Origin: Sva-07 sp964592115
GTDB taxonomy: Bacteria; Actinomycetota; Acidimicrobiia; Acidimicrobiales; Ilumatobacteraceae
DNA: 12,039 bases
NCBI GenBank assembly: GCA_964592115.1
Contig: CAZQCP010000092.1
Coordinates: 1-12,039, forward strand
Direction of reading: 5' to 3'
A program made the position numbers and the translations under genes. Each line of letters opens with the position of its first letter. Positions within the stretch are counted from its first letter, which is position 1. The notes beneath the pieces were generated by a model that saw only the letters and a program-made list of their open reading frames with translations, ran no database searches and was not told the origin of the DNA. Positions 8,409 through 12,039 of the stretch are shown here, one piece after another.

Positions 8409-9237
8409 GGTCGTCTCCTTCGTTGGTGGCGCGGACCGGAACCACGACCGGGTGTCCGCGATGGTGGATGACATCGACACGAGCCCCGTAGTGCTGGTGC
8501 AGTTGGGGGCCGGTCAGCACTTGGATGGGCGGTCCTTCGGCCACGATCCGTCCACCAGCGAGCAGCACCAGATGATCGCCGTACTGGGCGGCCAGGGTGA
8601 GATCGTGCATCGTCGACACGACGCTGAGGCCGAGGCGGCGGCGGAGGTCGTCGATCAGCTCCAGCACCTCTTGTTGGTGGCCGACATCGAGGGCCGACGT
8701 CGGCTCGTCGAGGAGGAGCAGCGTCGGTTCCTGGGCGAGCGCTCGGGCGATGCTAACGCGCTGGCGCTCGCCGCCTGACAGGGTCTCGAGCCGGCGTTCA
8801 GCGAGTGGACCGAGATCGAGCTGTTCGAGGGCGGCGTCGAGCCGTTGAAGGTCGGTGGTGCTCTCCGAACCGAACCGGCCGACGTGGGGGGCGCGGCCGA
8901 GCAGGACGTACTGGGCGACGCTCATCCCGACCGGCATCATCGGTTGCTGGGGAACAAACCCGATCAGCCGGCTGCGGGCGCGCAGGTCGAGGTCGCGGAG
9001 CGCGACGCCGCCGATGTCGAGGCGACCGGAGTGGCCGATGAGCCCGACGATCGCCCGCAGCAGCGTCGACTTGCCGGCACCGTTGGGGCCGATCACGTTG
9101 ACCCAATCGCCGGCGCCGACGGTGAACTCGGTCGGGCCGAGCAGCACCTCCGCCCCGACCCGCACCGTCAGGTCCACCGCGTACACCGCCGGCCGTCGCC
9201 CGGTGGGCTGGTCGATCGTCGCGCCGATGGCGATCAC
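8395..9237 (-). CDS. btuD: Corrinoid ABC importer ATP-binding protein (BtuD/FecE type)
   Basis: This is the ATPase subunit that powers import of B12 or another corrinoid across the inner membrane. The 280-residue product has every ABC motif: Walker A GPNGAGKST (50-58), a Q-loop in FVPQQP (94-99), signature LSGGERQRVSIARAL (153-167), Walker B LLLLDEP (173-179), D-loop SALD (181-184) and an H-loop His in STMHDLTLA. The GTG at 9237 was chosen because it overlaps the permease stop as GTGA; a longer open frame upstream reads Arg-rich sequence inside btuC and has no family character. The tail after the ABC domain (about 240-280) is short and His/Val-rich. The assignment to corrinoids rather than ferric siderophores, which use very similar ATPases, rests on the cobalamin riboswitch and the B12 genes in the same transcript. 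Confidence 0.9.
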   Translation of the reverse strand: MIAIGATIDQPTGRRPAVYAVDLTVRVGAEVLLGPTEFTVGAGDWVNVIGPNGAGKSTLLRAIVGLIGHSGRLDIGGVALRDLDLRARSRLIGFVPQQPMMPVGMSVAQYVLLGRAPHVGRFGSESTTDLQRLDAALEQLDLGPLAERRLETLSGGERQRVSIARALAQEPTLLLLDEPTSALDVGHQQEVLELIDDLRRRLGLSVVSTMHDLTLAAQYGDHLVLLAGGRIVAEGPPIQVLTGPQLHQHYGARVDVIHHRGHPVVVPVRATNEGDDHAGT

Positions 9238-10280
9238 GTGGCAACGACCCGACTCGTGCGCAACAAGAGCAAGAAGAAGGGCGCCCCGACGATCGCGGTG
9301 AGCACACCGATCGGAATCTCCGCCGGCGCCAACAACGTGCGGGCGCCGAGGTCGGCCAGGCACAAGAACGCCGCCCCACCGAACACGCTCAGCGGCAAGA
9401 TCCGGCGGTAGCTCGGGCCCGCCCGGAGTCGGATGATGTGCGGGACGACGATGCCGACGAAGGCGATCAGGCCGCTCACCGACACCGCGGCGGCGGTCGC
9501 CAGGGTCGCGGTGACGACCACGATCAGCCGGAGGCGTGCCGGATGGACGCCGAGCGATTGCGCCTCGTCGTCACCGAGCGCCAGCAGGTCGAGGTGGCGT
9601 GCTGCGCCGATCAGCACGCCGAGCGTGATCGCGGCGATCGGGGCGAGGAGCGCGACCTCGTCCCAACCAGCGGTGTTGAAGCGCCCCAGCAACCAGGCGT
9701 ACACGTCGCGGATCGCTTCGTCGTCGCGTTGCAGCAACAGGGTCTGCAACGCCGCGAAGAGGGCGGCGACCGCGACTCCGGCGAGGATCAGCGATGCGCC
9801 CGAGCGACCGCCGGCGGCGCTACCCAGCGAGTAGGCGAGCCCGACGGCGACGAGGGCGCCGACGAACGCGGCGGCGGTCACGACCGGCCCGGTCGTGCCG
9901 AGCACCGATCCCGTGTCGGTCAATGCGATCGTGACGCCGAGCCCGGCACCACTTGCCACGCCCAGGAGGTAGGGGTCGGCGAGCGGGTTGTGGAACGTCG
10001 CCTGATAGGCGCCTCCGGCGCTGGCCAGCACGGCCCCCACGGTCGCCGCGAGGAGCACCCGCGGCAGGCGAACCTCGGTGATGATCGCGGCGATCGTCGG
10101 CGACACGTCACTGGAGACGTGGATGCCGGGCACCTTGTCGACCAGCACCGCGGTCGCGTCGGCCGGGCTGATCCCGACGGCACCGAACGCGGTCGCGATC
10201 ACGATCGCCACCAATGCGACCGCGGCGGCGACGACGAGCGCGAGTGGGCCCAGCCGGGTCGGATGAGCCCTTCCATTCAC
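9234..10280 (-). CDS. btuC: Corrinoid ABC importer permease (BtuC/FecCD family)
   Basis: This is the membrane subunit of a type II ABC importer and would form a homodimer channel. The 348-residue product is rich in hydrophobic segments, beginning at about residues 13-35, consistent with the roughly ten helices of the family. FecCD family motifs are clear: RLPRVL (71-76), HNPLADPYLLGVASGAGLG, GLIAFVGIVVPHIIR with the coupling-helix region, and PAEIPIGVLTAIVGAPFF near the C-terminus. The GTG at 10280 overlaps the btuF stop as GTGA. No strong Shine-Dalgarno precedes it, so coupling to btuF is likely. An upstream extension to about 10406 exists in frame, but it lies within btuF and encodes Arg-rich sequence unlike the family, so it was not used. 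Substrate choice is inferred from context. Confidence 0.91.
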   Translation of the reverse strand: MNGRAHPTRLGPLALVVAAAVALVAIVIATAFGAVGISPADATAVLVDKVPGIHVSSDVSPTIAAIITEVRLPRVLLAATVGAVLASAGGAYQATFHNPLADPYLLGVASGAGLGVTIALTDTGSVLGTTGPVVTAAAFVGALVAVGLAYSLGSAAGGRSGASLILAGVAVAALFAALQTLLLQRDDEAIRDVYAWLLGRFNTAGWDEVALLAPIAAITLGVLIGAARHLDLLALGDDEAQSLGVHPARLRLIVVVTATLATAAAVSVSGLIAFVGIVVPHIIRLRAGPSYRRILPLSVFGGAAFLCLADLGARTLLAPAEIPIGVLTAIVGAPFFLLLLRTSRVVAT

Positions 10281-11266
10281 GATTCGCCGACCAGTCCGTC
10301 GACGATCTCGGTGACGAGGTCGACGACACGAGGCCCCCATCGCGAGGCGATCTCGGTATCGAGGAAGGTCACGTTGCCATCGGCGATGGCCCGCAACGTC
10401 GACCAACCAGGTCGAGACGCGAGATCGCCGAGCGTCGGCACCGAGCCGCCGGTGTGCGCGATGATCAGTTGCTCGGGGTCGGCTTCCAACACGTACTCAG
10501 CGGAGAGTTGCGGGTACGCGCCCGCGGACGGATCGACGCCGTCGGCGATGTTGACCATGCCGATCTCGGCGAGGATCGACCCGACGAACGTGTCGGAGGT
10601 CAGCGTCTTGTAGTCGTCGCTCATCTCGTAGAAGAACGTGACCGGCACGCTGACGCCGGCGAGCCGGCCGAACTGGGAGTCGATGTCCGATCGCATCTGC
10701 GCGGTCAGCGTCGCCGCTACCTGTGCGTGACCGGTGGCGGAACCGACCGTGTCGATCTGGGCGTACACGTCGTCGAGACTCCGGGCACTCGGCAACAGCA
10801 GGGCCTGGATGCCGACCTCCCCGAGTGTCGCCACGATGTCGTCGCTGTCGCGTGACACCAACACGAGGTCAGGTTCGAGCGCGCCGATCGCTTCGACGTT
10901 GGGCCGGAAGCCGGACAGGTCCGTCGTCGGCACACCCACCGGGTGGTTCGAGTAGCTGTCGACCGCGATGACCTGCTCCCCGGCGCCGACGGCGAACACC
11001 GTCTCGGTCAACGACGCCGACATCACGACGATCCGCTCCGGGCGCGCCTCGATCGTGACCTCACCGTCGCCGGCGGTGACCGTGACCGGAAACGCGTCGA
11101 CCGCCTCGGCGGCAGCGGTGTCGGCGACGGTGCTCACGGTGTCGGCGAGCGAGTCCGACGCCGCCGGGCTCGACTCGGTGCTCGCCGGCGAGTGGTCGCC
11201 GCAGGCTGTCAGCGCGAGCGTGAGCGCGGCCAGCGCCGTGATCGTCCGTCGTGTTCGCGTGGTCAT
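10277..11266 (-). CDS. btuF: Corrinoid-binding lipoprotein of the ABC importer (BtuF-like)
   Basis: This 329-residue substrate-binding protein should capture B12 or related corrinoids outside the membrane and deliver them to BtuCD. A lipoprotein signal peptide is visible: MTTRTRR basic start, hydrophobic residues 8-19 and a lipobox LTAC with the lipidated Cys at 22. A Ser/Ala/Thr-rich linker runs to about residue 57. The rest is a type III (TroA/BtuF) binding domain, with PERIVVMSASLTETVFAVGA, VDSYSNHP, GFRPNVEAIGALEPDLVLVS and the late ADPEQLIIAH. FhuD-like siderophore binders share this fold, so the corrinoid call depends partly on context. The ATG at 11266 has GGAGGG four bases upstream. 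That ribosome binding site is inside a perfect hairpin and downstream of a cobalamin riboswitch, making btuF the first controlled gene of the chain. Confidence 0.9.
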   Translation of the reverse strand: MTTRTRRTITALAALTLALTACGDHSPASTESSPAASDSLADTVSTVADTAAAEAVDAFPVTVTAGDGEVTIEARPERIVVMSASLTETVFAVGAGEQVIAVDSYSNHPVGVPTTDLSGFRPNVEAIGALEPDLVLVSRDSDDIVATLGEVGIQALLLPSARSLDDVYAQIDTVGSATGHAQVAATLTAQMRSDIDSQFGRLAGVSVPVTFFYEMSDDYKTLTSDTFVGSILAEIGMVNIADGVDPSAGAYPQLSAEYVLEADPEQLIIAHTGGSVPTLGDLASRPGWSTLRAIADGNVTFLDTEIASRWGPRVVDLVTEIVDGLVGES

Positions 11267-11292
11267 TCACCCTCCGGGTTCGTCGAGGGTGA
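11267..11292 (-). promoter_or_regulatory. Hairpin sequestering the btuF ribosome binding site
   Basis: On the - strand TCACCCTC (11292-11285) is perfectly complementary to GAGGGTGA (11274-11267), with a 10-base loop. The 3' arm contains the Shine-Dalgarno core and ends directly at the ATG of btuF (11266-11264). When formed, this hairpin would block ribosome access. Lying downstream of the cobalamin aptamer, it is the natural OFF structure of a translational expression platform. The pairing is seen in the sequence; the regulatory role is inferred. Confidence 0.8.
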
Positions 11293-11298
11293 TGACAG

Positions 11299-11316
11299 GC
11301 CCGCGCGTCCGCGGGC
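11299..11316 (-). promoter_or_regulatory. Strong GC hairpin in the btuF leader
   Basis: GCCCGCG and CGCGGGC form a perfect 7-bp stem around a GACG loop between the aptamer and the ribosome-binding-site hairpin. The bases that follow are CTGTCATC, with no U-run, so it does not qualify as an intrinsic terminator. It may separate the two regulatory structures, act as a pause site, or take part in Rho-linked control; none of these can be decided here. Confidence 0.5.
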
Positions 11317-11362
11317 GAATCGCTCCATACCTCGAGAGCTGCTGATTCGATCCCGTCGCGAA

Positions 11363-11459
11363 GGCGACCTGACTCACCGACCGTGATCTCCGGCCGGTAC
11401 ACAGTTGCGGGACAGCGCCGGAATCACACCGGCTTCGCTCCGCGACGAGCGAGGTCACC
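11363..11459 (-). ncRNA. Cobalamin riboswitch aptamer (compact, class-II-like)
   Basis: The - strand carries the B12-box core: GCCGGTGTGATTCCGGC, then TGTCCCGCAACTGT, then GAGTCAGG. Four helices can be read directly. The closing stem is GGTGACC (11459-11453) with GGTCGCC (11369-11363), including one G-U pair. An adjacent hairpin is TCGCTC/GAGCGA (11452-11435). The B12-box stem is GCCGG/CCGGC (11433-11417) with loop TGTGATT. A further stem is ACCGGCC/GGTCGGT (11398-11376). The aptamer is about 97 nt and lacks the large peripheral helices of long adenosylcobalamin riboswitches, which points to the short class. It lies about 100 nt upstream of btuF and should lower expression of the whole uptake and salvage chain when B12 is plentiful. 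Confidence 0.93.
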
Positions 11460-11471
11460 GTACCACCGGCA

Positions 11472-11577
11472 CCGATTGCATCCGGGGTCAGACCCCAGAT
11501 GCAACAGCAGACGTCATGCTGGCCGGCCTGGCGCTGGTGCTCGGTTGCATCTGGTGTCTGACCCCGGATGCAATCGG
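11472..11577. repeat. 34-bp inverted repeat, REP/BIME-like
   Basis: Two 34-bp arms (11472-11505 and 11544-11577) are inverted copies that differ at a single base (11494 against 11555), separated by 38 bases. Each arm is itself nearly palindromic around GGGGTCAGACCCC, with TTGCATC and GATGCAA outside it. A nested palindrome of this kind in an intergenic gap is typical of repetitive extragenic palindromes arranged as a pair. It begins 7 bases beyond the cobB stop and ends 12 bases before the riboswitch closing stem. It could form the 3' end structure of the cobB transcript. No transposase gene is present in the window. That it is repeated elsewhere in the genome is inference. Confidence 0.85.
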
Positions 11578-11584
11578 ACGCTGG

Positions 11585-12039
11585 TCACCTGGGGCGTGCG
11601 CAGGCGCGGACGAATCGCTCGGCGGGGGCAGGGTCGGCGCCGAGGTGCAGGTGGAGATAGGTGGCGAGGAGCGTGGGCGTGGCGAACCCGTCGGTTCGCT
11701 CACCGAACCGTGACGACAGCGCCAGCGCGCCACCGCCCGGGTCGACGCGCGAGTAGTGGAACTCGTGGCCCCGCACCGTCGCCTCGATCGCCAGGACCGG
11801 ATTCGGCTGGAGGACGGTGGCCTGCCGATAGCCGAGCGTCAACCGGTCAGTCATCTCCCCGACCGCCGGGACCACCCCGGCGAGCGATAGCCCGTCGAGC
11901 GATTCAGCCAGCCACAGCAAGCCGCCGCACTCGGCCCACGTCGCCAACCCCGACCGGACCGCCGCTCGAACCTCGTCGAGCAGGCGCCGGTTGTCGGCGA
12001 GACCGCTCACGAACACCTCGGGAAAGCCGCCGCCGATCA
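11585..12039 (-). CDS. cobB: Cobyrinate / hydrogenobyrinate a,c-diamide synthase, C-terminal part
   Basis: This ATP- and glutamine-dependent enzyme (CobB, or CbiA in the cobalt-early pathway) amidates the a and c side chains, making the substrate of the CobN chelatase. Only the last 150 or so residues are in the window; the family is about 430-460 long. The frame is open to the edge and begins IGGGFPEVFVSGLADN, the conserved entry to the class I glutamine amidotransferase-like domain. The nucleophile Cys is in AECGGLLWL (Cys codon 11929-11927). LGYR, RGHEFHYSRV and ATYLHLHL follow as in the family, including the conserved histidines. The ATG at 12016 suggested by open-frame logic is not present as a start: the codon there is an internal GTG. 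The late-cobalt gene cobN nearby favours the hydrogenobyrinate substrate. It is on the same strand as the riboswitch-controlled chain but separated from it by the inverted repeat. Confidence 0.95.
   Translation of the reverse strand, partial: IGGGFPEVFVSGLADNRRLLDEVRAAVRSGLATWAECGGLLWLAESLDGLSLAGVVPAVGEMTDRLTLGYRQATVLQPNPVLAIEATVRGHEFHYSRVDPGGGALALSSRFGERTDGFATPTLLATYLHLHLGADPAPAERFVRACARPR

Noticed and set aside
7107..8471. Long + strand open frame opposite cobC and cobO, running through the N gap
   Set aside because: It is antisense to conserved genes, has no motif, and depends on reading through undetermined bases.
8409..8480. Upstream in-frame ATG at 8480 as the cobO start
   Set aside because: It would add 24 atypical residues deep inside btuD, whereas the ATG at 8408 has an AAGGAG at a good distance and gives the normal family length.
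9438..10613. Long + strand open frame opposite btuC and btuF
   Set aside because: It is antisense to a clear FecCD permease; the Asp/Gly/Arg-rich composition is typical of a shadow frame.
11299..11316. Leader hairpin as an intrinsic terminator of a transcriptional riboswitch
   Set aside because: No U-run follows the stem, while the ribosome-binding-site hairpin next to the ATG gives a better translational explanation.
11472..11577. Inverted repeat as a two-repeat CRISPR array or terminal inverted repeats of an insertion sequence
   Set aside because: The copies are inverted, not direct, and only 38 bases separate them, with no room for a transposase gene.

Overview
The window is one strand-switching block of cobalamin (vitamin B12) genes. 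The DNA is very GC-rich, and the late cobalt insertion, CobN paired with a fused ChlI-ChlD protein, and long chains of overlapping genes suggest an actinobacterium (Actinomycetota), possibly of the Acidimicrobiia. That placement is inference from gene content and base composition only. A run of ten N shows this is a draft or metagenome assembly.

Layout. On the + strand, positions 1-4566 hold the 3' part of cobN (large cobaltochelatase subunit), coupled by an ATGA overlap to a fused ChlI/ChlD-type AAA+/VWA subunit. These should work together to insert cobalt into hydrogenobyrinate a,c-diamide. Ten bases later, convergent on the - strand, lies the end of a seven-gene chain, read here from 11266 down to 4577: btuF-btuC-btuD (corrinoid ABC importer), cobO (corrinoid adenosyltransferase), cobC (threonine-phosphate decarboxylase / aminotransferase family), cobQ (cobyric acid synthase) and cbiB (adenosylcobinamide-phosphate synthase). 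Every junction in this chain overlaps: GTGA, GTGA, 14 nt, CTGA, ATGA and ATGTTGA. The chain therefore combines uptake with the steps from corrinoid adenosylation to adenosylcobinamide phosphate.

Control. The chain is preceded by a cobalamin riboswitch (aptamer about 11363-11459, - strand). It is compact, and a perfect 8-bp hairpin (11267-11292) sequesters the btuF ribosome binding site directly before the ATG. This points to translational control, passed down the overlapping genes by coupling. Upstream of the riboswitch is a 34-bp inverted repeat (11472-11577) of REP/BIME character, and then the 3' end of cobB/cbiA (a,c-diamide synthase) on the - strand, which runs off the window at 12039.

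The most useful corrections are in cobC. The N gap at 7712-7721 appears to be an artificial join: the same six bases lie on both sides, and collapsing them restores a continuous family-typical protein. The gene then has no ATG, GTG or TTG start and most likely begins at a CTG that overlaps the cobO stop. I see no mobile element gene, CRISPR array, tRNA or rRNA, and no gene unrelated to B12. The novelty is in the regulatory region and the gene junctions, not in an unknown protein system.
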